The notes beneath the pieces were generated by a model. It did not search any database. It saw nothing but the letters and a program-made list of their open reading frames with translations, and had not been told where the DNA came from. From Albibacterium profundi (GTDB taxonomy: Bacteria > Bacteroidota > Bacteroidia > Sphingobacteriales > Sphingobacteriaceae), in NCBI RefSeq assembly GCF_042159835.1, contig NZ_JBBVGT010000002.1, positions 62,001-126,000 of the forward strand: 64,000 nt of DNA. Reading direction: 5' to 3'. Shown one piece after another: positions 34,372 through 43,390 of this stretch (positions are counted from its first letter, which is position 1; each line of letters opens with the position of its first letter). The position numbers were made by a program, and so were the translations under genes.

Positions 34372-35226
34372 CTAGTCGTTTACTTTTTCAAATATAAATT
34401 TCGCCGCAACCCAGTTCTCCTTCTCTTTGTAAGAAGCAAATGAAAAACCAAGCTTCTCTGCTGCAGCCTTAAGCATGTCTAAATCCTCTCCATCGTAAAA
34501 ACCACTGAGAAGTAAAATCCCACCTTGCGTAATTGCACGAGCATAATGCTCAAGCTGTTCTAACAATATATTACGATTGATATTTGCCAATATAATATCG
34601 AAATCACTGTCAGGAATAGCTTGGAAAGAACCCTCTAAAGCATACATATTCTCCACCTTGTTCAGTTGCATATTCTCCCGTGTGCTTTCCACACAGACGG
34701 GGTCATTGTCAATGGAAACAACTTCAGCTGCTAAAAGTTTGCTTGCTAAAATACTCAGTATCCCCGTCCCACAACCCATATCCAGCACCAACATGTCCTT
34801 TAACTCGGTTTCAAGCAAGCACTCCATCATCAACGATGTTGTTTGATGGTGACCGGTACCAAAAGCCATTTTCGGGTCAATCACAATTTCGTAGGGGAAT
34901 TGACTCGCAGCCTCATGAAAGGTTGCGCGCACGTACACTTGATCTTGAATGACAATGGGCTGGAAATTAGACTCCCATAACTCGTTCCAATTTTGATGTT
35001 CTATTGAAGACATTTCATAATGCACATCAAATTCAGGATCTAAACTCAGCAGAAGTGTTTCCAATTCAACCGGATTGAAATTCACCTCAGGCACATATGC
35101 TTTGAAACCAGTGTCTGTCGACTCAAACGTATCAAAACCGATAGTAGCTAACTCGTTGATGAATAGATCCTGTTGCCAGTCGTTTGCCGGCTTGCAAATG
35201 AAATTAAACTCTAAATAGTTCATCAA
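34372..35226 (-). CDS. prmA: Ribosomal protein L11 methyltransferase PrmA
   Basis: 284 residues. The SAM-binding motif VLDMGCGTGILSILASKL is preceded by DPKMAFGTGHHQTT, a PrmA signature, and followed by DIILANINRNIL (motif IV). The N-terminal 110 residues are the L11-binding domain. It trimethylates ribosomal protein L11. The start could be either of two adjacent ATGs (35226 or 35223). Confidence 0.94.
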   Translation of the reverse strand: MMNYLEFNFICKPANDWQQDLFINELATIGFDTFESTDTGFKAYVPEVNFNPVELETLLLSLDPEFDVHYEMSSIEHQNWNELWESNFQPIVIQDQVYVRATFHEAASQFPYEIVIDPKMAFGTGHHQTTSLMMECLLETELKDMLVLDMGCGTGILSILASKLLAAEVVSIDNDPVCVESTRENMQLNKVENMYALEGSFQAIPDSDFDIILANINRNILLEQLEHYARAITQGGILLLSGFYDGEDLDMLKAAAEKLGFSFASYKEKENWVAAKFIFEKVND

Positions 35227-35240
35227 TATTTCTTATCCTA

Positions 35241-36005
35241 CTAGTTCAAAACCTTAATGATGTCCACAAAATCTCTTGATTTCAGTGACGCACCACCAAT
35301 TAGGCCACCGTCAATATCCGCTTGTGCAAAAAGATCCGGCGCATTCTTGGGGTTACAACTCCCCCCATAAAGAATCGTTGTAGCATCTGCAGTTTCTTGA
35401 TCAAAGTTATTTGCAATTTCGTTTCTGATAAAGGCATGCACCTCTTGAGCTTGCTCTGGGGTTGCCGTCAAACCCGTCCCTATCGCCCAAACAGGCTCAT
35501 ACGCTAAAACAACCTGTTTAAACTCTTCTTCTGATAGATGAAAAACAGTCTCTTTCAACTGCTTCGACAAAACATCCCAAAAATCACCCGCTTCTCTTTC
35601 CTCTTTTGTTTCACCTATACAAAAGATAGGCTTCAATCTATTCTTAAGAGCCTGATCTACTTTAATCTCAAGTAGCTTTTCATCTTCTGCAAAATAAGCA
35701 CGTCTTTCGGAGTGGCCCAATATAACGTAATCCGCGCCAGTCGACTTCACCTGCTTGGCCGAAACTTCGCCAGTATATGCACCGGCATCATGTTGACTAA
35801 TGTTTTGAGCACCAACAGAAACTACAGCGGAATTTGCCGACTGTTTGGCGATATGATGCAAATGAATAAATGGGCTACATACAATGACTTGTTGGTCTCC
35901 TCGCGCTTCATCATTTACCATATTCAATATTTCTGAAAACAAACTTATTCCTTCTTCATACCCCAAGTTCATTTTCCAATTTCCGGCTACTATTTTTTTT
36001 CTCAT
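35241..36005 (-). CDS. tpiA: Triosephosphate isomerase
   Basis: 254 residues, the full TIM barrel. GNWKMN carries the catalytic Lys (K11), GHSERR holds the His, and YEPVWAIGTG has the catalytic Glu; the phosphate loop LYGGSCNPKN and GGLIGGASL are present. It interconverts DHAP and glyceraldehyde 3-phosphate. It is 12 nt after the GlmU-like gene and 14 nt before prmA. Confidence 0.96.
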   Translation of the reverse strand: MRKKIVAGNWKMNLGYEEGISLFSEILNMVNDEARGDQQVIVCSPFIHLHHIAKQSANSAVVSVGAQNISQHDAGAYTGEVSAKQVKSTGADYVILGHSERRAYFAEDEKLLEIKVDQALKNRLKPIFCIGETKEEREAGDFWDVLSKQLKETVFHLSEEEFKQVVLAYEPVWAIGTGLTATPEQAQEVHAFIRNEIANNFDQETADATTILYGGSCNPKNAPDLFAQADIDGGLIGGASLKSRDFVDIIKVLN

Positions 36006-36017
36006 ATTAACTATTCT

Positions 36018-37223
36018 TTAATTTTTTCTGTATTTTGTTGTCAAATCAAAAACAAAGCGCAGGATCTCTTTTTCAATTTCGTCAAATTTACTATTACGTC
36101 TTTGAAAAACCAATTCGCAGGTCTGAAACATCTTGTCGATATCATAAATATTCATACCCTCGGAACCACCCCACGAAAAATCCGGCACAAATGTGGGCGG
36201 CATCCCCGCACCGAAAACATTTGAACAAATTCCAACCACGGTTCCCGTGTTAAATGATGTGTTGATTGCCGAACGCATATGATCTCCGATTATGACACCA
36301 CAAAAGCCTAGACCTGTGTCTCTTCTGTCATCTAAGCCATAATGATACATTTTAACGGCTTGACTGTTATTTTTCATATTTGAGTTACTGGTTCCAGCTC
36401 CCAAATTACACCATTCACCGACAACAGCGCTCCCAAGATAACCATCATGTCCTTTATTGGAGTTGCCCCAAACAACGCTCGTATTCAATTCACCAGCGAC
36501 TTTACAATGCGGCCCCACAGAAACATTGCTGTATATCTTTGTCCCCATCTTAACGATCGACTGCTCCCCTAAAGAAAATGCACCTCTAATAGAGCTTCCT
36601 TCCCAAACCTGGCTATTTTTACCCAGATAAATAGGCCCTTTAAGCGTATTAAAGTTAGCGCATTCAGCGCTTACTCCGTCATCTACAAAAATACGCTCGC
36701 CTAACACTCGGTTAGTCGAGCTCAGGTCAGCACTAGCCCTCCCTTTGGTTAGCGACTCAAAGTCTTTGTTCAGTTCAGCTTCATTATGCAGAAACAAATC
36801 TTCCGGATAACGGATCTGTGACACAGATCCGTGGTAATCAATCATTTCCATATCCGTAAAATGAAGTTGATCCATATCCAGTTCCAATAAACTATCGTTG
36901 GAATGCTCAGTGTATTTCAGAGCAATCACCTCTTGTTCAGTGCGTAGGCCTTGACCAACTTTCAAGTTCTCTATGGCATCTAACAGTCCTTTATCGGGCA
37001 ATACATTGCCTCGGATCACTAAAACCGTACCCTGCGGAGCTATCAGAGAATATTTTTTGGCTAAATAATTTTCAGTAAGAAAGGAAACAGGTGCATGCAA
37101 ATAGTTTGACCACTTTTCATCGATCGTCCAAATCCCCGTTCGCAAATTAGAAACCGGCCGGGTTAAGCTTAGCGGATATAGATTTTTCCGCCATGTAGCT
37201 CGATCATAAAGGACTACCTGCAT
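36018..37223 (-). CDS. GlmU family protein (Bacteroidota type)
   Basis: 401 residues. The N-terminal half (VVLYDRATWRKNLYPLSLTRPVSNLRTGIWTIDEKW) is the alternative nucleotidyltransferase-like domain of the TIGR03991-type GlmU proteins and lacks the normal GlmU LAAGxGTRM loop. The C-terminal half is a left-handed beta-helix with hexapeptide repeats (VGPHCKVAGELNTSVVWGNSNKGHDGYLG). It probably makes UDP-GlcNAc or acetylates a sugar phosphate. It starts the operon that ends in mpl, which fits a role in cell-wall precursor supply. Confidence 0.85.
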   Translation of the reverse strand: MQVVLYDRATWRKNLYPLSLTRPVSNLRTGIWTIDEKWSNYLHAPVSFLTENYLAKKYSLIAPQGTVLVIRGNVLPDKGLLDAIENLKVGQGLRTEQEVIALKYTEHSNDSLLELDMDQLHFTDMEMIDYHGSVSQIRYPEDLFLHNEAELNKDFESLTKGRASADLSSTNRVLGERIFVDDGVSAECANFNTLKGPIYLGKNSQVWEGSSIRGAFSLGEQSIVKMGTKIYSNVSVGPHCKVAGELNTSVVWGNSNKGHDGYLGSAVVGEWCNLGAGTSNSNMKNNSQAVKMYHYGLDDRRDTGLGFCGVIIGDHMRSAINTSFNTGTVVGICSNVFGAGMPPTFVPDFSWGGSEGMNIYDIDKMFQTCELVFQRRNSKFDEIEKEILRFVFDLTTKYRKN

Positions 37224-37267
37224 AATTATTGGCCTTAGATTAGATTCAACAAAAACACTTAAAATTA

Positions 37268-37297
37268 AAAAGTCCCGGCAACAATACCGGGACTTTT
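37268..37297 (-). terminator. Rho-independent terminator after rpmE
   Basis: An 11-bp stem (AAAAGTCCCGG paired with CCGGGACTTTT, 8-nt loop) lies 20 nt past the rpmE stop; on the minus strand a T-rich stretch follows. It separates rpmE from the GlmU-like operon. Confidence 0.85.
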
Positions 37298-37316
37298 ACA
37301 AAAATATTTTAAGATC

Positions 37317-37565
37317 TTATTTCTTAGCGTAACGATTACGGAACTTGTCAATACGTCCCGCAGTATCAATTAACTTCATTTTACCAGTATAAAACGGGTG
37401 TGAAGTATGAGAAATTTCCAATTTAACCAACGGATACTCATTTCCATCTTCCCACTGAATCGTTTCTTTAGTTTCAATACAAGACTTGGTTAAAAAAGAA
37501 TAATCATTTGACATATCCTTAAAAACCACTGGTCTATAGCTAGTTGGGTGCAAATCTTTTTTCAT
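37317..37565 (-). CDS. rpmE: Ribosomal protein L31, type B (zinc-free)
   Basis: 82 residues with the L31 start MKKDLHPTSYRPVVFKDMS and SHPFYTGKMKLIDTAGRIDKFRNRY. Only one Cys is present, so the CxxC zinc motifs of type A are missing; this is the zinc-independent type B form. It is normally transcribed alone here from the promoter at 37607 and closed by a terminator. Confidence 0.94.
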   Translation of the reverse strand: MKKDLHPTSYRPVVFKDMSNDYSFLTKSCIETKETIQWEDGNEYPLVKLEISHTSHPFYTGKMKLIDTAGRIDKFRNRYAKK

Positions 37566-37606
37566 TGTATTTATATTTTTCTACTATTCTCTCCCTTATC
37601 AGGGCG

Positions 37607-37614
37607 CAAATATA
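37607..37614 (-). promoter_or_regulatory. -7 element of rpmE
   Basis: The minus strand reads TATATTTG, 41 nt before the rpmE start, giving a leader of about 35 nt. Confidence 0.55.
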
Positions 37615-37681
37615 CTGTTTTTTAATATAATATATTAGAATTTTTAGTAAAATATTATATATAATGGCATCTAGCCCATTT

Positions 37682-38581
37682 TTATAATAAGTTCAAGTCC
37701 ACTGCCACCTTAAACGTCTGACAATGTGCATCTACAATATGACGTATATCAGCTGAATACCCACCACCCATGCTAATTTGCACCGGTATGGCTCGCCGCT
37801 TACAATGCTTAAACACCAGCAGATCTCGTTTCTTACAAGCATCCATACTCAACTTTAACTTCCCCAACTTGTCTGTCGCCAAAACATCCACACCAGAAAG
37901 GTAAAAAACAAATGCTGGATTCACCTTTTCAAAAAGCTGCGCTAATATAACTTCTAATTGTTTTAGATAATCGTCATCCGTGACACCATCCGGCAAGCCA
38001 ACATCCAGATCAGACCGCTCCTTCCGGAAAGGGAAGTTCTTTTCACAGTGCATAGAAAATGTAAAAACACGATCGTTATTTTCAAAAATATTAGCAGTCC
38101 CATTTCCCTGATGTACATCCAGGTCAATGATCAATACTTTTGAAATCTTCTCTTCATTGAGCAAATAAGTAGCAGCTATAGCTTGATCATTCAATAGACA
38201 AAAACCTTCGCCCCAGTCATAACCAGCATGGTGTGTCCCACCTGCAATATTAAAAGCGCAACCAGTATTAAGAGCATAGATTGCTGCACGACGAGTACCT
38301 TCTGCTATCCGCTGTTCACGCTCAATTAGTTCCTTGGAAAGCGGAAAACCAATGCGACGTACTTCCGCAGGTGATAGCGTCAAACCTAAAGCTCTTTTCC
38401 AATAAGCATCGTCATGGGTTGCAAATACAAAACGATCATCAATTACTTCAGGAGAAAAGAACATCGAAGAATCTGCAATCCCTTGATATAGTAATTGCTC
38501 GTAAATCAGCTCATATTTGATCATCGGAAAGCGATGACCGTCCGGTAAAGTATGTACAAAAATGGGATGATATGCAATCAC
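37682..38581 (-). CDS. Histone-deacetylase-family hydrolase
   Basis: 299 residues. Active-site parts are GGTHHAG (H117, H118) and DLDVHQGNG (D155, H157 as zinc ligands, with a further Asp in SGVDVLATDKLGKL). Bacterial members deacetylate polyamines, acetoin-related or protein substrates; the substrate is unknown. It is the last gene of a likely operon with the GAF protein and trxB. Confidence 0.9.
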   Translation of the reverse strand: MIAYHPIFVHTLPDGHRFPMIKYELIYEQLLYQGIADSSMFFSPEVIDDRFVFATHDDAYWKRALGLTLSPAEVRRIGFPLSKELIEREQRIAEGTRRAAIYALNTGCAFNIAGGTHHAGYDWGEGFCLLNDQAIAATYLLNEEKISKVLIIDLDVHQGNGTANIFENNDRVFTFSMHCEKNFPFRKERSDLDVGLPDGVTDDDYLKQLEVILAQLFEKVNPAFVFYLSGVDVLATDKLGKLKLSMDACKKRDLLVFKHCKRRAIPVQISMGGGYSADIRHIVDAHCQTFKVAVDLNLL

Positions 38582-38601
38582 GTCTTAACCCCGTTCATAT
38601 C

Positions 38602-39075
38602 TTAGACCAACAAAGCCACAATCTGCCCAAGATAACGCTGATCCACCTCATCAAAATCATTGAGTTTGTAGCTATCGACATCCAGCACCCCGATTACCGT
38701 TCCGTTGCTGATGAGCGGAAGTACAATTTCGGATCGCGACAAACTATTGCAAGCAATATGACCTGGGAAGGCATCTACATCAGGAACGAGCAAGGGACGT
38801 GCTTCGCTCCATGCCGAACCACATACACCTTTACCTTTTTTAATACGCGTGCAGGCAATAGGCCCTTGAAAGGGACCTAAAACTAACTCATCAGTCGTAT
38901 CAACTAGATAAAAACCAACCCAGAAAAAATCAAATTGTGTCTTCAGGGCGGCAGCCACGTTCGCCATATTAGCAACACGATTAGACTCGCCAGCCAGCAA
39001 GGCCTTCAACTGCGGCAATAGATTTCGATATTGTTCTTCTTTGGTACCTGAAACAGTAACTAAATTTTCCGACAT
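38602..39075 (-). CDS. GAF-domain free methionine-R-sulfoxide reductase
   Basis: 157 residues, a single GAF domain of the fRMsr type. GPIACTRIKKGKGVCGSAW carries the catalytic cysteines and VLDVDS is the conserved end. Such enzymes reduce free methionine-(R)-sulfoxide with thioredoxin. The next gene upstream is thioredoxin reductase (5-nt gap), which fits the electron route. Confidence 0.9.
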   Translation of the reverse strand: MSENLVTVSGTKEEQYRNLLPQLKALLAGESNRVANMANVAAALKTQFDFFWVGFYLVDTTDELVLGPFQGPIACTRIKKGKGVCGSAWSEARPLLVPDVDAFPGHIACNSLSRSEIVLPLISNGTVIGVLDVDSYKLNDFDEVDQRYLGQIVALLV

Positions 39076-39080
39076 CGTAT

Positions 39081-40052
39081 TTAGTTTTCTACAAACTCAT
39101 GTTCTTTTGCCGCAAGATAACGTTCAGCTTCCAATGCAGCCATACAGCCGGTACCTGCTGCCGTCACGGCTTGGCGATAAACGTGGTCCTGAACATCACC
39201 ACATGCAAACACACCCTCAATATTGGTTTGCGTGCTATCATGCTTCGTTATGAGGTAACCGTTTGCATCCATATCGATAGAGTCAATAAACAATTCTGTA
39301 TTAGGTTGGTGTCCAATGGCCACAAAGAAACCGGTTACGTCAATTGTTGACTCCTCGTTGGTCTGATTATTAATCACACGCACGCCGGTTACATTCTGTC
39401 CGTCGCCTAAAATCTCCTTCGTTTCGGTATGGTAATAGATTTCAATATTAGGTGTGCTTAATACACGGTGCTGCATTACTTTAGACGCCCGAAATTCATC
39501 GCGACGTACCAGCATGTGCACTTTCTTACAAAGCTTTGCCAAATACGTTGCTTCCTCGGCAGCGGTATCGCCGGCCCCAACAATAGCCACCTCTTGTCCT
39601 TTAAAGAAAAAGCCATCGCATACCGCACAGGCCGAAACGCCAAATCCATTATATTTTTGTTCACTCTCCAATCCCAACCACTTCGCACTGGCACCTGTCG
39701 CAATAATTACCGAATCAGCGGTAATCGTCTTGTTTCCATCAACAACTACGGTGTGAACTGAGCCTTTAAAGTCTACCTTACTAACATGTCCAAAGCGAAT
39801 ATCTGCACCAAAGCGCTCCGCTTGCTTCTTAAAATCTTCCATCATCAAAGGACCAGTAATTCCATCTGGATAACCCGGATAATTCTCAACATCATTCGTG
39901 GTGGTGAGCTGCCCTCCCATGACAATACCAGTATATAAGACCGGTTTCAGATCTGCGCGCGCAGCATAAATCGCCGCCGTATAACCTGCAGGTCCTGAAC
40001 CGATAATCAGACATTTTACGTGTTCTGTCGCTTGTATATTTTCTTCAGCCAT
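39081..40052 (-). CDS. trxB: Thioredoxin reductase
   Basis: 323 residues. FAD motif GSGPAGYTAAIYA (18-30), the redox pair C142-A-V-C145 (CAVCDG), NADPH motif GAGDTAAEEA and the C-terminal GVFACGDVQD. It reduces thioredoxin with NADPH in the cytoplasm. It heads the trxB-GAF-deacetylase operon. Confidence 0.95.
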   Translation of the reverse strand: MAEENIQATEHVKCLIIGSGPAGYTAAIYAARADLKPVLYTGIVMGGQLTTTNDVENYPGYPDGITGPLMMEDFKKQAERFGADIRFGHVSKVDFKGSVHTVVVDGNKTITADSVIIATGASAKWLGLESEQKYNGFGVSACAVCDGFFFKGQEVAIVGAGDTAAEEATYLAKLCKKVHMLVRRDEFRASKVMQHRVLSTPNIEIYYHTETKEILGDGQNVTGVRVINNQTNEESTIDVTGFFVAIGHQPNTELFIDSIDMDANGYLITKHDSTQTNIEGVFACGDVQDHVYRQAVTAAGTGCMAALEAERYLAAKEHEFVEN

Positions 40053-40073
40053 TATTTATAATTTTATGAAAAA

Positions 40074-40081
40074 CAAAAGTA
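40074..40081 (-). promoter_or_regulatory. -7 element of trxB
   Basis: The minus strand reads TACTTTTG, 21 nt before the trxB start. Confidence 0.5.
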
Positions 40082-40136
40082 ATAAAATTTAACCCATCAA
40101 TTGTCGGTTAAACTTCAAAAGATACCCTATCAAAGC

Positions 40137-41765
40137 CTACGTTTGCAAAACCCCTACATTGAATTTTTGAGTAATCGGCGACTGATTCGCCGCCTCAATC
40201 CCCATCGAAATGGCCTGCCGAGTCTGCAGTGGATCAATCACGCCATCCACCCATAATCGTGCTGCCGCATAGTAAGGATTCGTTTGCAAATCATATCGAT
40301 CCTTGATTTTGTTCAGCATCTCCTCTTCCTGTTCCGGGGTCAAAGCGTCGCCATTTCTTTTTGATTTTGCAGTCTGGATCTGCATCAAGGTCTTCGCAGC
40401 TTGCGCACCACCCATGACCGCAATTTTAGCTGATGGCCAGGCAAAAATCAATCGGGGATCATAGGCCTTACCACACATGGCATAATTCCCTGCACCGTAT
40501 GAGTTACCGACAACAATCGTAAATTTTGGGACGACGGAATTTGCTACTGCATTAACCATCTTCGCTCCATCTTTAATAATACCACCCTTTTCAGAACGAC
40601 TACCTACCATAAAGCCGGTTACATCCTGTAGAAATACCAAAGGAATCTTCTTCTGATTGCAATTCATAATAAAGCGTGTAGCCTTATCAGCCGAATCCGA
40701 ATAAATAGCACCGCCAAATTGCATCTCACCGGTCTTTGTTTTTACGACGTTTCGCTGATTAGCGACAATACCGACCGCCCAGCCGTCAATCCGCCCCAAT
40801 CCACAGATCAGGGTCTTACCGTAAAGCTCTTTATATTCTTCAAATGACGAATCATCCAGCAGGCGATGGATAATCTCTTTCATATCATAAGGTTCTTCTC
40901 GGGAGGCAGGAAGAATCCCATAAATATCTTCTTGTTTCTTTTTCGGTTCCTTGCTTTTTATCCGATCAAAACCCGCAGATTCTGGCGCACCGAGCATGCT
41001 CATAATGTTCTTAATAGAATCCAAACAAGTCTGATCATCCGGGAATTTATAATCAGTCACCCCTGAAATTTCACAGTGTGTCGTCGCACCACCCAGCGTC
41101 TCATTATCAACAACCTCTCCAATCGCAGACTTTACCAAATATGAACCCGCCAGAAATACCGATCCTGTCCCCTCCACAATCATAGCTTCGTCACTCATAA
41201 TCGGCAAATAGGCGCCACCTGCCACACATGAGCCCATAATAGCAGATATCTGCACGATTCCTTCTGCACTCATCTTCGCATTATTCCTAAAAATGCGCCC
41301 AAAATGCTCTTTATCCGGAAAAATCTCATCCTGCATCGGAAGAAACACACCCGCTGAATCGACCAAATAAATGATCGGCAGACGATTCTCCATGGCAATT
41401 TCCTGTGCGCGAAGGTTCTTTTTAGCCGTCATGGGAAACCAAGCACCCGCTTTTACAGTTGCATCATTAGCCACCACAACACATTGCCGGCCAGAAACAT
41501 AACCGATACCAACAACCACACCGGCTGACGGACAGCCACCTTGCTCTTCGTACATACCATGTGCAGCCAAGGCACCGATTTCCAACCAAGGTTTATCTTG
41601 GTCTATTAAATATTCTATTCTTTCGCGGGCCAGCATCTTTCCTTTTGCCCGTTGCTTTTCAGCGGATTTCTCCCCTCCTCCTAAGAATACCTTTTTCAAG
41701 GTATTCTTAAGATAGGAAAGTTGTTGCTTATTAAAATCTTCGTTCTTATTAAACTTCAGGTTCAT
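40137..41765 (-). CDS. Acyl-CoA carboxylase, carboxyltransferase beta subunit (MccB-like)
   Basis: 542 residues with the two carboxyltransferase halves. GSCVAGGAYLPIMSDEAMIVEGTGSVFLAG and GSRSEKGGIIKDGAKMVNAVAN are closest to methylcrotonoyl-CoA carboxylase beta; propionyl- or geranyl-CoA carboxylase cannot be ruled out. With a biotin subunit (not in the window) it would act in leucine breakdown. It lies 36 nt after guaB with a weak hairpin between. Confidence 0.9.
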   Translation of the reverse strand: MNLKFNKNEDFNKQQLSYLKNTLKKVFLGGGEKSAEKQRAKGKMLARERIEYLIDQDKPWLEIGALAAHGMYEEQGGCPSAGVVVGIGYVSGRQCVVVANDATVKAGAWFPMTAKKNLRAQEIAMENRLPIIYLVDSAGVFLPMQDEIFPDKEHFGRIFRNNAKMSAEGIVQISAIMGSCVAGGAYLPIMSDEAMIVEGTGSVFLAGSYLVKSAIGEVVDNETLGGATTHCEISGVTDYKFPDDQTCLDSIKNIMSMLGAPESAGFDRIKSKEPKKKQEDIYGILPASREEPYDMKEIIHRLLDDSSFEEYKELYGKTLICGLGRIDGWAVGIVANQRNVVKTKTGEMQFGGAIYSDSADKATRFIMNCNQKKIPLVFLQDVTGFMVGSRSEKGGIIKDGAKMVNAVANSVVPKFTIVVGNSYGAGNYAMCGKAYDPRLIFAWPSAKIAVMGGAQAAKTLMQIQTAKSKRNGDALTPEQEEEMLNKIKDRYDLQTNPYYAAARLWVDGVIDPLQTRQAISMGIEAANQSPITQKFNVGVLQT

Positions 41766-41775
41766 GACCGAAGAT

Positions 41776-41801
41776 AATTCTATTTTTAGAGAAATAGAAT
41801 T
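41776..41801 (-). terminator. Possible weak hairpin after guaB
   Basis: AATTCTATTT and AAATAGAATT form a 10-bp AT-rich stem with a 6-nt loop, just past the guaB stop. No long T tract follows on the minus strand, so it may attenuate rather than stop transcription. Confidence 0.4.
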
Positions 41802-43271
41802 TTATCTGCTATAATTCGGAGCCTCTTTGGTGATCGCTATATTATGAGGATGGCTTTCACGCAATCCAGCACCGGTAATTTTTACAAATTTTGCCTCTTG
41901 AAGTTTCTCGATGGTCCCAGCGCCGCAGTAACCCATACTCGCTTTTAAACCACCAACATACTGATAAACTACCTCAGCAAGAGTACCTTTATAAGGAACG
42001 CGTCCCACAATTCCTTCAGGAACCAATTTTTTGATATCGTCTTCTACATCTTGAAAATAGCGGTCTTTCGAACCCTGTTCCATCGCTTCAATGGACCCCA
42101 TTCCACGATAGGATTTAAATTTTCGCCCTTCATAAATAATCGTTTCACCGGGAGCCTCTTCTACACCGGCAAAGAGCGATCCGGCCATAATGGTACTTGC
42201 TCCAGATGCGATAGCCTTGGCAATATCACCTGTTTGTTTAATTCCGCCATCTGCGATAATCGGAACTCCGCGACCTTTCAATGCTTTGGCACATTCGTAA
42301 ACAGCATATAGCTGAGGAACACCCACACCCGCGATGATACGTGTTGTACAAATCGAACCCGGGCCGATGCCTACTTTGATCGCATCGGCACCAGCGTCCG
42401 CCAATGCGGTCGCAGCTTCGCCCGTAGCTACATTTCCAACAATTACCTGTAACTCCGGAAATTTAGCCTTTACTTCTTTCAATTTATCGATCACCCCTTT
42501 GGAATGACCATGTGCTGTGTCAATGGTAACCACATCTACACCTGCTTCAACCAACGCAGCGATACGATCTAAGGTATCAGGTGTAACCCCAACGGCTGCT
42601 CCAACACGCAAACGTCCGTGTTCATCTTTCGCCGCACTCGGGAAGTGTTTAAACTTTTGGATATCTTTAAACGTAATCAAGCCTTTTAAAATTCCGTTCC
42701 TGTCAACAACCGGTAGCTTTTCTATCTTATGGTTTTGCAAAATTTCTTCCGCTTGAACCAAGTTGGTTCCTATTGGTGCTACAACCAAATTATCTTTGGT
42801 CATCAAGTCCACAATCGGAATATTCATATCTTTTTGGAAACGTAGATCGCGGTTGGTTACAATACCCACCAACTTGTTTTGTTCATCAACTACCGGAATA
42901 CCGCCGATCTTGTTTTCTTTCATGATCTTAAAAGCATCCTGAACAATTGCCTTTTCATTCAAAACGACAGGGTCTTGAATCATACCACTCTCCGAACGCT
43001 TTACTTTTCTGACTTCTTGAGCTTGAGCTTCAATCGTCATGTTTTTATGCAACATCCCAATTCCTCCTGCCTGTGCTAACGCAATCGCTAGATCAGACTC
43101 AGTGATGGTATCCATCGCCGCTGATATTAATGGAATATTAAGTTGAATTTTTTTAGTAAGAAAAGTTCGTGTGTCCACATCGCGTGGTAAAACTTCTGAA
43201 TAAGCCGGTACTAATAATACATCGTCGTAGGTAAGGCCTTCTGCTACGAATTTTTGTGGATCTAACTGCAT
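41802..43271 (-). CDS. guaB: IMP dehydrogenase
   Basis: 489 residues, normal length. Two CBS domains (about 100-205) are inserted in the TIM barrel; the catalytic Cys is C308 (GPGSICTTR), and the flap contains the YRGMGS motif. It makes XMP from IMP for GTP synthesis. Transcription probably starts at the TAAATTTG element at 43304; the gene is divergent from the TrmH-like gene. Confidence 0.96.
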   Translation of the reverse strand: MQLDPQKFVAEGLTYDDVLLVPAYSEVLPRDVDTRTFLTKKIQLNIPLISAAMDTITESDLAIALAQAGGIGMLHKNMTIEAQAQEVRKVKRSESGMIQDPVVLNEKAIVQDAFKIMKENKIGGIPVVDEQNKLVGIVTNRDLRFQKDMNIPIVDLMTKDNLVVAPIGTNLVQAEEILQNHKIEKLPVVDRNGILKGLITFKDIQKFKHFPSAAKDEHGRLRVGAAVGVTPDTLDRIAALVEAGVDVVTIDTAHGHSKGVIDKLKEVKAKFPELQVIVGNVATGEAATALADAGADAIKVGIGPGSICTTRIIAGVGVPQLYAVYECAKALKGRGVPIIADGGIKQTGDIAKAIASGASTIMAGSLFAGVEEAPGETIIYEGRKFKSYRGMGSIEAMEQGSKDRYFQDVEDDIKKLVPEGIVGRVPYKGTLAEVVYQYVGGLKASMGYCGAGTIEKLQEAKFVKITGAGLRESHPHNIAITKEAPNYSR

Positions 43272-43303
43272 GGCAAAACGATTTGGAGTTATTTTTTGCC
43301 GGG

Positions 43304-43311
43304 CAAATTTA
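43304..43311 (-). promoter_or_regulatory. -7 element of guaB
   Basis: The minus strand reads TAAATTTG, 32 nt before the guaB ATG. Confidence 0.5.
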
Positions 43312-43377
43312 CTGAGAATATTCGGTAATTAAAAGAGTCATCGTATTCCATTCCGTCAAAATACTTTCATATTTTTC

Positions 43378-43385
43378 TATCTTTG
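43378..43385 (+). promoter_or_regulatory. -7 element of the TrmH-like gene
   Basis: TATCTTTG ends 5 nt before ATG 43391, predicting a leaderless or nearly leaderless mRNA. Confidence 0.6.
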
Positions 43386-43390
43386 CCCCC

